From: Firmicutes bacterium CAG:534
Lineage (GTDB): Bacteria > Bacillota > Clostridia > Lachnospirales > Lachnospiraceae
Direction: 5' to 3'
Assembly (NCBI GenBank): GCA_000436115.1
Contig: FR894565.1
Location: forward strand, 40,186-81,017
DNA: 40,832 nucleotides
Shown here in pieces: positions 7,792 to 14,673 of this stretch. The notes under the pieces were generated by a model. That model did no database searches. It had not been told where the DNA came from and saw only the letters and a list, made by a program, of their open reading frames with translations. The position numbers and the translations under genes are program-made. Each line of letters starts with the position of its first letter. Position 1 is the first letter of the stretch.

Positions 7792-8426
7792 GGCATCAAT
7801 GCTGCCAGTGCGTCAATTTCTCCCGCTTGAATGGCAGGAATGTTTCTTCTGATCTTCTCCTCGTCCCAATCCCACCAGCGCAGCGCTTCCAGTTTTTCAA
7901 TGGTCGCCTGATCAAAACGTCTGCGGATCGATTTTGCCGGCACGCCGCCTACGATCGTGTAAGGCGGCACATCCTTTGTCACTACGGCCCGTGTGCCAAT
8001 GATCGCACCGTTGCCGATCGTCACGCCTGCCATAATGACCGCTTCATAGCCGATCCAAACGTCATTTCCGATTACAATATCGCCCTTATGATCCCATGCC
8101 CGCCGAATGTTTTTTGCATCCAGCCCCCATTCCTCAAAAAAGATGGGAAACGGGTAGGTAGACAGTGATCCCATGGCATGGTTGGCGCTGGCAAACAGAA
8201 ATTTTGCACCGCAGGCGATCGAACAGAATTTTCCGATTTTGAGCTTATCCCCGTTGACAGGATAATGATAGAGGACATTATTCTTTTCAAAATCCCGCGG
8301 ATCATGAACATAATCGTTATACATGGTGTAATCACCGACCTCAATATTGGGGCCGGTGACTACATTTTTCAGGTATACGGTTTCTTTGTCCCCGGTGCGG
8401 GGATAGACTTTATTATTCATTTTCAT
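7788..8426 (-). CDS. Hexapeptide-repeat acyltransferase (Vat/CatB-like xenobiotic acetyltransferase)
   Basis: The ~212-residue protein folds as a left-handed beta-helix with [LIV]GxxxX repeats: IGNDVWIGYEAVIMAGVTIG, NGAIIGTRAVVTKDV, then VGGVPAKSIRRRF. NHAMGSLSTYPFPIF holds the expected catalytic His and the loop typical of streptogramin A (Vat) and CatB-like chloramphenicol acetyltransferases. Members acetylate drugs or sugars using acetyl-CoA; resistance is possible but not shown. Several in-frame ATGs exist between 8418 and 8441, none with a strong ribosome site; I chose 8426. Its start lies at the end of a decayed ABC permease gene. Confidence 0.82.
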   Translation of the reverse strand: MKMNNKVYPRTGDKETVYLKNVVTGPNIEVGDYTMYNDYVHDPRDFEKNNVLYHYPVNGDKLKIGKFCSIACGAKFLFASANHAMGSLSTYPFPIFFEEWGLDAKNIRRAWDHKGDIVIGNDVWIGYEAVIMAGVTIGNGAIIGTRAVVTKDVPPYTIVGGVPAKSIRRRFDQATIEKLEALRWWDWDEEKIRRNIPAIQAGEIDALAALMP

Positions 8427-8442
8427 CACCATATCTTTCATA

Positions 8443-9241
8443 TTATTCTTGTTTAAAACAGCCGCCCTGGCAGGCTGCTTTGGCAATTCCTAAAAACACT
8501 GCACTGGCGAGCAGCCAAAGTACAGGCGCTGCCTGAAGATTGTTGAAAAACTTTCCAAAGACAGAGATCAGCCGATACTCTGTAAAAGTCCAGGAACCAA
8601 TATACGCCCCCGGAAGATAACGCCAGATCTTTGAAAATGTTCCCAGTTTTTCCGGTATGTTTAACATTGACAAAAATAATCCCATTACCATGATCGCCGT
8701 AGCTGCAGAACGGCTGCCTAAAACCTGTGAAAGGAACATGGCAAACGCTGCATCCGGCCAAAGCTGAAAAAAGATAAAGTGCCAGCAGAACCCCCATACT
8801 GAAACCAGCCAGTATTTTTGCTGCAAACAGCTTTTCCTTTTGCACGCTGCTGAAAATAATCTGATCCGTCCCACTGATCTTTTCGTCTGCAAAAATACCG
8901 CAGACTGCAATGGCAGTTAAAATCAGCAGCATAAAATTGGCCACATAAACAGAGGTATAAATCCCTGCATACCCCTCTTCATAGTAATAGGTAAAGGGCT
9001 TTTTTATCTCAGACTCCTTCTCCCTCCAGTATTCCTTTTCTGCTTCCTGGACTTCCTTTAGAAGAGAATCATCTATTTCCCTGCCGGAAAACTGCCTGCT
9101 GCCCATGCTTCTTTCAGCCTTTCCCACGATCACATCCGCAAGGCCCGTCCCAAGCAAAACCACCGTCATAAGCAGCACAGCAACCCATAGCACTTTCTGA
9201 TGCAGCATCTTTTTCAGTTCAAAACGATACAATGTTCCCAT
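8443..9241 (-). pseudogene. ABC-2 type permease gene, frameshifted
   Basis: The first frame (9241 down to about 8780) begins MGTLYRFELKKMLHQKVLW. It reads as a normal ABC-2 permease with a long external loop and helices (VANFMLLILTAIAVCGIFA), then loses sense after GVLLALYLFS. A second frame, from about 8790 to 8443, continues with hydrophobic permease-like sequence (AFAMFLSQVLGSRSAA, LPGAYIGSWTF, WLLASAVFLGIAKAA). A frameshift, probably with a short internal deletion, therefore broke the gene near 8780. It follows a truncated ATPase gene in the same operon. Confidence 0.8.
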
Positions 9242-9804
9242 TATTCTTCTCCTCCAAATATATTCAGATAAAAGGCTTCCAGATCCTTTCCGGTTTCTTC
9301 CTCCGTTCCGTCAAATACCTTTTTTCCCTCCTTGATCACCATAACTCTGTCCGCACATTTTTCTATGTCCGATACAATATGCGTGGACAGCAATACAATA
9401 TTATCCCTGCCAAGCTGTTCAAAAATATGTCTGAACCAGACACGCTCTTTGGGATCAAGCCCTGCTGTAGGTTCATCCAGAACAATCAGCTTCGGGCGGT
9501 TTAAAAGCGCCTGTGCAATCCCCAGCCTCCGCTTCATTCCTCCTGAATAGGTCTTGATCTTCTTTGCCCCGTCCTTTTCCAGATTTACCTGCTCCAAAAG
9601 TTCCCTGCTGCGCATTCCGGCAGTCTGCCTGTCCAGTCCTTTTAACGCCGCAACGTACAAAAGGAACTCCATCCCTGTGAATTCGGGATAATAACCAAAG
9701 TCCTGAGGCAAATACCCGATCAGGTTCCGATACTCCTTCTCTGTCACATCATATTGATCCAAGGTGATCGAACCGCAGCACATGATCGTCTCTGCGATCA
9801 GCAC
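9241..9804 (-). pseudogene. ABC transporter ATPase lacking its Walker A region
   Basis: The frame has the Q-loop (IGYLPQDFGYYPEFTG), the ABC signature (TYSGGMKRRLGIAQALL), Walker B (LIVLDEPTAGLD) and the switch His (VLLSTHIVSD). It begins in the middle of the domain, at SITLDQYDV. About 50 residues including the Walker A P-loop are missing, so no ATP hydrolysis is expected. No ribosome site precedes the first ATG. The upstream sequence belongs to unrelated fragments, so a deletion junction lies near 9775-9800. The broken permease gene begins at its stop codon (9241). Confidence 0.85.
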
Positions 9805-9918
9805 TGCGTCCTAGCGTCTGGCTCCTTTTGTTTCCATCATAAAATTTTTAATGCTGATAATACTCTCCCGTCTGCACTTTGGGCAGTTTTCTTTTCTACC
9901 GCTCCGTCTTCCATGTTG

Positions 9919-10236
9919 TCATCCATCCTTTCTGTAGCCGGATTCGACTTTGGCAATAAACCGGTCAATATGCGCATCCAGCAAAGGCGAAACAGCGTCC
10001 TTTTCTTCTGCTCCATCATAAACGCTGTAAAGCAGATACATTGGCCCATAAAACTCAAGCGCGAACTGCATGGCATCCTCGTCAGACTCTGTCAGTTTTC
10101 GGAAAATCGCCGCCATGTACTCCAAAGGCCCGGTCGAAAGATAGCTCTGATAAAGCTGCGCGATCTCACTCCAGGTATGGATCCTTGGATCAAATAAAGT
10201 GGGATCGTAGGTTGGCATCTTGCACTTCCATTTTTA
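9919..10236 (-). pseudogene. Chimeric remnant: CrtO-like acyltransferase middle joined to a TetR C-terminus
   Basis: From ~10236 to ~10156 the frame reads WKCKMPTYDPTLFDPRIHTW, SEIAQ. This matches the conserved (V)K.WK..LPTYDP segment of glycosyl-diaponeurosporenoate acyltransferase (CrtO)-like proteins. From ~10155 to the stop it reads LYQSYLSTGPLEYMAAIF and ALEFYGPMYLLYSVYDGA, LLDAHIDRF. That is the ligand-domain tail of a TetR regulator without its helix-turn-helix. The join suggests a deletion between neighbouring genes. The CrtO part is separated from its N-terminal piece (10326-10526) by repeat copy 1. An ATG at 10218 could start a 99-residue product, but function is unlikely. Confidence 0.65.
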
Positions 10237-10237
10237 T

Positions 10238-10334
10238 CCTCATTTCTGCGCACGCTTTTTGCACATACCGAGTTTGTGTCAAAGTGCGCGCAGACACAAA
10301 TCTCGCGATTGAAAAATTTTATTTTTCAATCTTT
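10238..10334 (-). repeat. ~97-bp structured repeat, copy 1 (inside a CrtO-like gene)
   Basis: On the minus strand it begins AAAGATTGAAAAAT, an 11-bp hairpin with ATTTTTCAATC. A second hairpin follows (CGAGaTTTGTGTC with GACACAAACTCG), whose loop TGCGCGCAC can pair with downstream GTGC/GCGCA. It ends GCAGAAATGAGG. It is identical over 97 bp to copy 3. The flanking codons join as VK[x]WKCKMPTYDP, so it sits inside a once continuous gene. No protein is encoded. Confidence 0.9.
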
Positions 10335-10526
10335 TACCTTCAGTTTTTCATATAAAGCCATTTCATGTCTGCCTACTCTATACCACTGCTTCCCATAATC
10401 CGCCCTGTTTCGCATTACAGAGCGGAATACAAGCCCTATGAGCAGCCGCATTACAAAATGATGGGTAACCGTTCCAAAGGTAATTGCAAGGGAAAGCAGA
10501 ATTCCGTCAGCGGTTTCCCTGTACAA
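10326..10526 (-). pseudogene. N-terminal part of a CrtO-like acyltransferase, cut by repeat copy 1
   Basis: The 66 codons read GILLSLAITFGTVTHHFVMR, NRADYGKQWYRV and ALYEKLKVKD, then a stop formed by the first bases of the repeat. This is the N-terminal membrane region and the basic linker of glycosyl-4,4'-diaponeurosporenoate acyltransferase-like proteins. The next conserved segment (WKCKMPTYDP) resumes directly after the repeat. Only a TTG with no ribosome site is available as start, and sense sequence extends a little upstream of it, so the 5' end may be damaged as well. Confidence 0.7.
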
Positions 10527-10531
10527 AACAG

Positions 10532-11182
10532 CTAAGATTTCCGCTGCTGTCGGAGCGCTTCCCGGTTCTTCTTTGCGGAGTTATTCAGCAGCTCGCCCAC
10601 AAGAAAGCCAAGACCAATGCCCAGGGCCATGCCAAAAAGCATCTGGTTTTGTAACTGGCCCAGGGACGTACCGATGCTGATGCCAAAAAGCATATAAATT
10701 ATGATCCAGTTGGTTATAGGGCTTTCCAGCACAAAACGCGGCCCCTCTATTCCCGTTCCATCTGGCTGAAAACCACACTTTTCAAGGATACGCTGGGAAG
10801 CCTTATTCTCTGGATCGGTTTCCGCTTCCACAAACGCAACATCCGTCTGACGAAATGCCCACTGTATCATGGCCTGAAGCACTTCCGTTGTGTAGCCATT
10901 TCCCTCATATTCCTTCAAAATGCCATACCCAACCTCCACAGCATGATTTTGGGCAGGCCCTTTGAAACAAAGATCCCCGATAAATGCCGGGTTACCTTTC
11001 AGCTCCATTTTCCATGGCGCATACCATATTCTATTTTGAGGATCGCGCCTGCATCCATCCAGCATTTCGCCGTAAGCAGTACGAAGCTCCTCGGAAGCCG
11101 TACGCTCTATCAAAGCTTCTATCTCTTCGTCCGCCAGGGGACGCAGGAGCATTCTTTTTGTTTTTATTTTGATTTCTTTCAT
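10532..11182 (-). CDS. GNAT acetyltransferase fused to a glycine-zipper membrane tail
   Basis: Residues 1-~153 form a RimJ-like GNAT domain: the family opening TKRMLLRPLADEE, the acetyl-CoA loop region YEGNGYTTEVLQAM, and NKASQRILEKCGFQ. Residues ~157-198 are a glycine-rich hydrophobic hairpin (GISIGTSLGQL, GMALGIGLGFLVGEL) like the small glycine-zipper proteins of Clostridia, followed by a basic tail. The domains meet abruptly at VLESPITNW. The gene may be a recent fusion by deletion, in keeping with chimeras next to it, though it is an intact frame. I start it at MKEIKIKTKR, where AAAGGG precedes, rather than at 11200. Confidence 0.8.
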   Translation of the reverse strand: MKEIKIKTKRMLLRPLADEEIEALIERTASEELRTAYGEMLDGCRRDPQNRIWYAPWKMELKGNPAFIGDLCFKGPAQNHAVEVGYGILKEYEGNGYTTEVLQAMIQWAFRQTDVAFVEAETDPENKASQRILEKCGFQPDGTGIEGPRFVLESPITNWIIIYMLFGISIGTSLGQLQNQMLFGMALGIGLGFLVGELLNNSAKKNREALRQQRKS

Positions 11183-11215
11183 ACGAATCACCCTTTCCAT
11201 TTTCTTGATCCTAAG

Positions 11216-11809
11216 TCATCTTTGGCATTGGGATACGCCATAATAAGCGGCAAGGGCAGTAAATTCCCTGCGGAATGCTGCCAGCAGTTCTTCATCCGTC
11301 AAATCCAAATGATCTGTACTGGCTAAGATTGCCAGCCCATAGGAATAGTACGTCATGTCCCGATGCAGCTTTTGCGCAATTTCCTCGCTATAGCCATACT
11401 CATCCATAATGACCGAAATGATCTCAGGAAGCAGCACATCGTACTGATATGGATCCGTCTGTCCTCCATCCAGATAAAGCCAACGAAACAGATGCTTTTC
11501 CTGGGCTGCAAACTTTACAAATCCAAAACCATAGCTGCTGTAACGGCTGTGCTGTCCATAGCAGCTACTGCTGTCATCACGGCTGCGAAGGGACTCTTTT
11601 ACATACTGGGTGTGCAGAGCAATGGCCCGCCGGGTCACGGCAGCTTTCAACTCGGCCATATTCTGAAAGGACAGATAGATCGGCTGGGTTGAACAGCCCA
11701 GCTTCCTTGCAACGCTGCGGGCGTTGATGGCTGCTGCGCCGTCCTCTCGTAGCACGTCAACCGCTGCATCTATGATTGCCTCTTTTGGTACTTTTTTGAT
11801 TGCCGGCAT
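11216..11809 (-). CDS. TetR/AcrR-family transcriptional regulator
   Basis: The 197-residue protein has a canonical N-terminal TetR helix-turn-helix: ARSVARKLGCSTQPIYLSF at residues ~31-50. The ligand-binding helical domain is cysteine-poor and of normal length. GGAGGAAAGGAA precedes the ATG. Such regulators usually repress a nearby gene and themselves; two palindromes lie in its own promoter region. The downstream GNAT-zipper gene starts 34 bp after its stop and may be co-transcribed. Confidence 0.9.
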   Translation of the reverse strand: MPAIKKVPKEAIIDAAVDVLREDGAAAINARSVARKLGCSTQPIYLSFQNMAELKAAVTRRAIALHTQYVKESLRSRDDSSSCYGQHSRYSSYGFGFVKFAAQEKHLFRWLYLDGGQTDPYQYDVLLPEIISVIMDEYGYSEEIAQKLHRDMTYYSYGLAILASTDHLDLTDEELLAAFRREFTALAAYYGVSQCQR

Positions 11810-11834
11810 TTCCTTTCCTCCAACAACAACTTAT

Positions 11835-11881
11835 GTTATTGATAACTTTTGTTATTGTACAGCGGATAAATCCGCCTGCAA
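11835..11881 (-). promoter_or_regulatory. TetR promoter with two palindromic operator candidates
   Basis: The minus strand has TTGCAG (11876-11881), a 16-bp spacer and TACAAT (11854-11859). The spacer contains the perfect inverted repeat GCGGATAAATCCGC (11862-11875). GTTATTGATAAC (11835-11846) plus another GTTATTG lies around the start point. Either is a plausible autorepression site for the TetR protein. Confidence 0.6.
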
Positions 11882-11932
11882 GAAGGAATGGCCGCACTGT
11901 TTTTAGTAAGCGCTCATTTCTTCTATCCCAGG

Positions 11933-12472
11933 CTACATTCCTACGATCTTCCGGACAGTGTTTGCCGTCCGGATCGTCAGTTTGCTGCCAATATTAGAGT
12001 TTGCCGTCTTTGACCACCAGTTTGTTTTCTGATACTCTTTCCGGCTGAAGGACCAGAATACAGCTTGTTCATATTCCTGTATCTGCTCCAATCCTTCTTT
12101 GGGTTCCCCGATCTCGTGATAGACATCCGCAAAAGACGCAGGCGGCATGATAAAAATAAGGTTATCATAAATTTTCTTGTTTTCCGCTCCCCACCAACGG
12201 GGCGCATGACGCAGAATGTCCTCAAGTTTTTGTTTTGTTATCATAAAAACAGGGATCTTCAGATTAAACTGACTTTGTATCATTTCCTGGATCCGGCTTG
12301 TCAATTTTACTGTGTCTTTTTCCTCACTTGAAAAGCTCACGTTGCCGCTGTTCAGACAGGTTTTGACCTCCGTAAAGCCAAGCTGTTCAAAGCCCTGCCT
12401 TAATTCTGCCATCGGCACTTTGTTTTTTCCGCTTATATTGATCCCTCTTAAAAAAGCAATATATCTTTCCAT
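11933..12472 (-). CDS. DUF1697 family protein
   Basis: The 179-residue protein starts MERYIAFLRGINISGKNKV and has LNSGNVSFSSEEK and YQKTNWW, the hallmark segments of DUF1697. The family is common in Firmicutes and has no settled function. Length is typical and the frame is complete. Only a weak ribosome site (GAAGAAACC) is seen. It is 75 bp after the cytidine deaminase stop and probably read from the same promoter. Confidence 0.88.
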   Translation of the reverse strand: MERYIAFLRGINISGKNKVPMAELRQGFEQLGFTEVKTCLNSGNVSFSSEEKDTVKLTSRIQEMIQSQFNLKIPVFMITKQKLEDILRHAPRWWGAENKKIYDNLIFIMPPASFADVYHEIGEPKEGLEQIQEYEQAVFWSFSRKEYQKTNWWSKTANSNIGSKLTIRTANTVRKIVGM

Positions 12473-12547
12473 GGTTTCTTCAATCAGCCGTAGGCCGTTT
12501 CACATTTTTTATTCATGCTTCCGATTTCCAGAAGATTTCCTTCGGGA

Positions 12548-12973
12548 TTAACCCTTTAAAAAGCGTTCTTTTCCCCACCAATCAGGTATTAGCTCTTTAA
12601 GGGTAATGGTTTCTCTTGTTTCGTAGTTCACCATGATCTCCATGTTTTCGTTTTCTTCATTCAGCTGATACAAAAACTCACGGCATGCGCCGCATGGCAT
12701 TCCGCTTCCTCCGCCGAAAGGAGCTTTATCCCGAAAGGCAATCAGTCTTTTTATTTTTGTCTGGCCGCTGTTCACATACATGTTAAGGGCAGCCACGCGC
12801 TCTGCGCACAGGTTCATAACGCCGCTGCAGGCCTCAATGCAAAAGCCCGTATAAATGGTGCCGTTCTCGCTTTCTAAAGCGCATACAACATGGTGTGCAT
12901 ACACAAAAGGCGACACATCCTCCGGGTGAAATTCTTTTTTTGCCTGCTCATAGAGCTTTTCCCATATATCCAT
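12548..12973 (-). CDS. Cytidine deaminase-like enzyme
   Basis: The 141-residue protein has the zinc-binding CAE motif (NLCAERVAALN) and PCGACREF. It deaminates cytidine or a related nucleoside (Cys-Cys-Cys ligands with a Glu proton shuttle); a blasticidin-S-deaminase-like specificity is also possible. I start it at MDIWEKLYEQ (12973). GAGG 6 bases upstream belongs to the end of repeat copy 2. A longer start inside the repeat would use TTG and translate repeat sequence. Confidence 0.87.
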   Translation of the reverse strand: MDIWEKLYEQAKKEFHPEDVSPFVYAHHVVCALESENGTIYTGFCIEACSGVMNLCAERVAALNMYVNSGQTKIKRLIAFRDKAPFGGGSGMPCGACREFLYQLNEENENMEIMVNYETRETITLKELIPDWWGKERFLKG

Positions 12974-12979
12974 ATTAAT

Positions 12980-13072
12980 CCTCATTTCTGCGCACGCTTC
13001 TTGCGCATTTCGAGTTTGTGTCAAGTGCGCGCAGATACAAATCTCGCATGTGAAAAATTCTATTTTTCACAC
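12980..13072 (-). repeat. ~93-bp structured repeat, copy 2 (between promoter and cytidine deaminase)
   Basis: It differs from copies 1 and 3 at about a dozen positions, including one deletion, but keeps the same architecture. In the terminal hairpin two base pairs changed on both arms (ATTG/CAAT to TGTG/CACA). Its end ATGAGGATTAAT provides the ribosome site for the cytidine deaminase gene. A second GGGAGG lies just upstream of the repeat, as if the element had entered between an older ribosome site and the start codon. Confidence 0.88.
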
Positions 13073-13152
13073 TAACCTCCCAGGTTTCTCTTGCTTTATA
13101 AACTCTTTTTAACGCAAATTAGTTAACAGATACCGTCCGATGTATATCGTGT

Positions 13153-13181
13153 ATTATATTTATGGTAAGGAGATTTGTCAA
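13153..13181 (-). promoter_or_regulatory. Promoter of cytidine deaminase/DUF1697
   Basis: The minus strand has consensus TTGACA (13176-13181), 17 bp, and TATAAT (13153-13158). The leader is ~175 nt and contains repeat copy 2. Confidence 0.85.
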
Positions 13182-13237
13182 TAAAAAAAGGATTGACTTC
13201 ATGTGGGGAAAGGTAAGGATAGATTATCATTCGTTTG

Positions 13238-13271
13238 AAAAAGCCCCCGGAAATCCTTATTTCCCCGGGGC
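13238..13271 (-). terminator. Intrinsic terminator of the PanE-like gene
   Basis: On the minus strand GCCCCGGGGAAAT pairs with ATTTCCGGGGGC around AAGG, followed by TTTTTC. It lies 17 bp after the stop. Confidence 0.88.
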
Positions 13272-13288
13272 GTAAACCTTTTAATTCT

Positions 13289-14218
13289 TCATTTTAAATA
13301 ATCGCCGGTTTCCTTTTCAAGCTCCTGCCATACCGGATATGCAGCTCCGTTTTCATCAAAGAACTTCTTTAAATCCCGATTTAATGCGCTCATTTCATCA
13401 ATAGCATTCATGGCGTGATCGGAAGCGCAGATTTTTCCCAGGCTTGTGGCGCACATGAGTTTAAAGAAGCGCAGACAGGTCTTGCGGTACGCCTCACCTT
13501 CAAAATCCTCATCCGCTTTCGGCAGGATTTCATGCCCGGCGTTCTTTATGCCCCGGTAGCCCTCAATATTCGCGTCAATGAGACGATTCAAATATGCCGT
13601 GTTCCCTTTGAGCTTTTTCAGGTTTCCGTCCGTTTTGTAGCACGCAAAGGCTGCTGGCAGTACGAAAGCCGCATGGCAAAGAAGGTAGTCCTCCATATTC
13701 GGCTCATAAACCACTTTGTATTTTGTGCCATCAAAAATCTGCCCGATCAGCTTTTCATTTGAGGTTGCATCCGGAAGCTGACCAATGGTAATTTTTTTAA
13801 GATCAACAGACGCCACCTGGTCAGGCTCCCGATGTCCTGCCGAAAGAGCAAAGGCAAAGAGAACATTTTTCTCCGGCATTAAAGAGGCAAGCTCTTTTGT
13901 ACGCACGTTGTTTCCCACGAAAACAATGTTTTTCGTCTGGTTCGCCCGCAGCACATCTATGATCGAGTCGATCTGTGTATATCGCATGACAACAAAGATC
14001 ACATCATACCGATCATCCGGCGCAAGCTCTTTCACAACAGGAACACGGCTGACAGACACACGGGGCGAAAATTTATCCTTGATCCGCAGTCCGTTCTTTT
14101 GAATTGCCTCTCCCCATTTTCCACGCGCAAGCAATGTAACATCCTTTCCCGTACGGAACAGATTTCTTGCAAGATTACAGCCAAGCACGCCTGCGCCAAA
14201 TATCAAAATTCTCATCAT
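13289..14218 (-). CDS. Ketopantoate reductase (PanE/ApbA)-family oxidoreductase
   Basis: The ~309-residue protein opens with a Rossmann NAD(P) motif, ILIFGAGVLGCNLARNL, and has the two-domain layout of the ApbA family. The family reduces 2-dehydropantoate to pantoate, but many paralogs act on other substrates. The catalytic Lys region of true PanE is not obvious to me, so the substrate is open. GAGGAG precedes the ATGATG at 14218. It has its own strong promoter with a large palindrome just upstream and its own terminator, so it is a single-gene unit. Confidence 0.85.
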   Translation of the reverse strand: MMRILIFGAGVLGCNLARNLFRTGKDVTLLARGKWGEAIQKNGLRIKDKFSPRVSVSRVPVVKELAPDDRYDVIFVVMRYTQIDSIIDVLRANQTKNIVFVGNNVRTKELASLMPEKNVLFAFALSAGHREPDQVASVDLKKITIGQLPDATSNEKLIGQIFDGTKYKVVYEPNMEDYLLCHAAFVLPAAFACYKTDGNLKKLKGNTAYLNRLIDANIEGYRGIKNAGHEILPKADEDFEGEAYRKTCLRFFKLMCATSLGKICASDHAMNAIDEMSALNRDLKKFFDENGAAYPVWQELEKETGDYLK

Positions 14219-14303
14219 CAAATCTCCTCTTTTTGAATAATTATTTTATTTTCCGTATGCTCTTATCCACGCTCTGAAAGCGTAGTTAGTTTACACTAAT
14301 CAC

Positions 14304-14332
14304 ACTATAACAAAGGGCAGTTCAAAAGTCAA
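14304..14332 (-). promoter_or_regulatory. Promoter of the PanE-like gene
   Basis: The minus strand has TTGACT (14327-14332), 17 bp, and TATAGT (14304-14309). TTAGTGTAAACTAA, an imperfect inverted repeat, lies just downstream at the likely start point. Confidence 0.8.
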
Positions 14333-14333
14333 A

Positions 14334-14378
14334 CTATAGTGGCTCAATTGAGCCACTATAGACAATTGAGCCACTATA
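14334..14378. promoter_or_regulatory. 28-bp perfect palindrome plus half-site, abutting the -35
   Basis: Bases 14334-14361 are a perfect 28-bp palindrome with core GTGGCTCAATTGAGCCAC. A 16-bp direct copy of its right half, CAATTGAGCCACTATA, follows 18 bp later (14363-14378). The array ends 2 bp from the -35 of the PanE-like promoter, where an activator or repressor would bind. Confidence 0.75.
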
Positions 14379-14435
14379 TATTCCCTTTATTTTCATATGA
14401 GATATCAATTCATCACTTGTTTTAAGTAATTTCAT
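14334..14435 (-). pseudogene. 5' remnant of an Abi_2 (AbiD/F-like) gene
   Basis: AAGGGGAG is followed at normal spacing by an ATG and MKLLKTSDELISHMKIKGI. This matches the N-terminal opening of Abi_2 abortive-infection proteins (K.x.DeqI..mK.kGi). After 19 residues the frame runs into the palindromic repeats (IYSGSIVYSGSIEPL) and stops at 14334. The rest of the ~300-residue protein is absent. The ribosome site and a TATAAT further upstream remain. Confidence 0.6.
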
Positions 14436-14614
14436 AAAGACTCCCCTTTTGTTTTTTATCATTATATAATATTACAAACAACAATAAAAGACATTTTTCA
14501 ACATTATATTTCGTAAAAAATCTCCTCAAAAATTATTTTTTTCAACAGTTCGTTACTTATTAATTGTCTCAGTTTCATACAAACTGCTACCGCTTTTCCA
14601 ATTTACTGTACAAA
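14436..14614. other. AT-rich intergenic stretch
   Basis: It holds the ribosome site and a probable -10 (TATAAT near 14460) of the Abi_2 remnant. I see no gene, RNA or repeat in the remainder. Confidence 0.5.
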
Positions 14615-14647
14615 AAACCCTTGAAAATATTGCATTTCCAAGGGTTT
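14611..14647 (-). terminator. Intrinsic terminator of rplM-rpsI
   Basis: AAACCCTTG pairs with CAAGGGTTT on the minus strand with a further AAAT/ATTT pairing inside, followed by a T-run. Confidence 0.85.
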
Positions 14648-14673
14648 CAGTAATCCTGTTATAAGTCTTTTTA

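Noticed and set aside
7449..8168. Plus-strand open frames opposite the VOC and acyltransferase genes
   Set aside because: They lack ribosome sites and family motifs, and the minus-strand genes explain the region.
9837..10076. Alternative frame opposite/over the TetR remnant with a short product
   Set aside because: Its protein has no recognisable motif and the other frame matches TetR and CrtO-like segments.
12974..13024. Longer cytidine deaminase starting in repeat copy 2
   Set aside because: It would need a TTG start and would translate repeat sequence; the ATG at 12973 has a good ribosome site.
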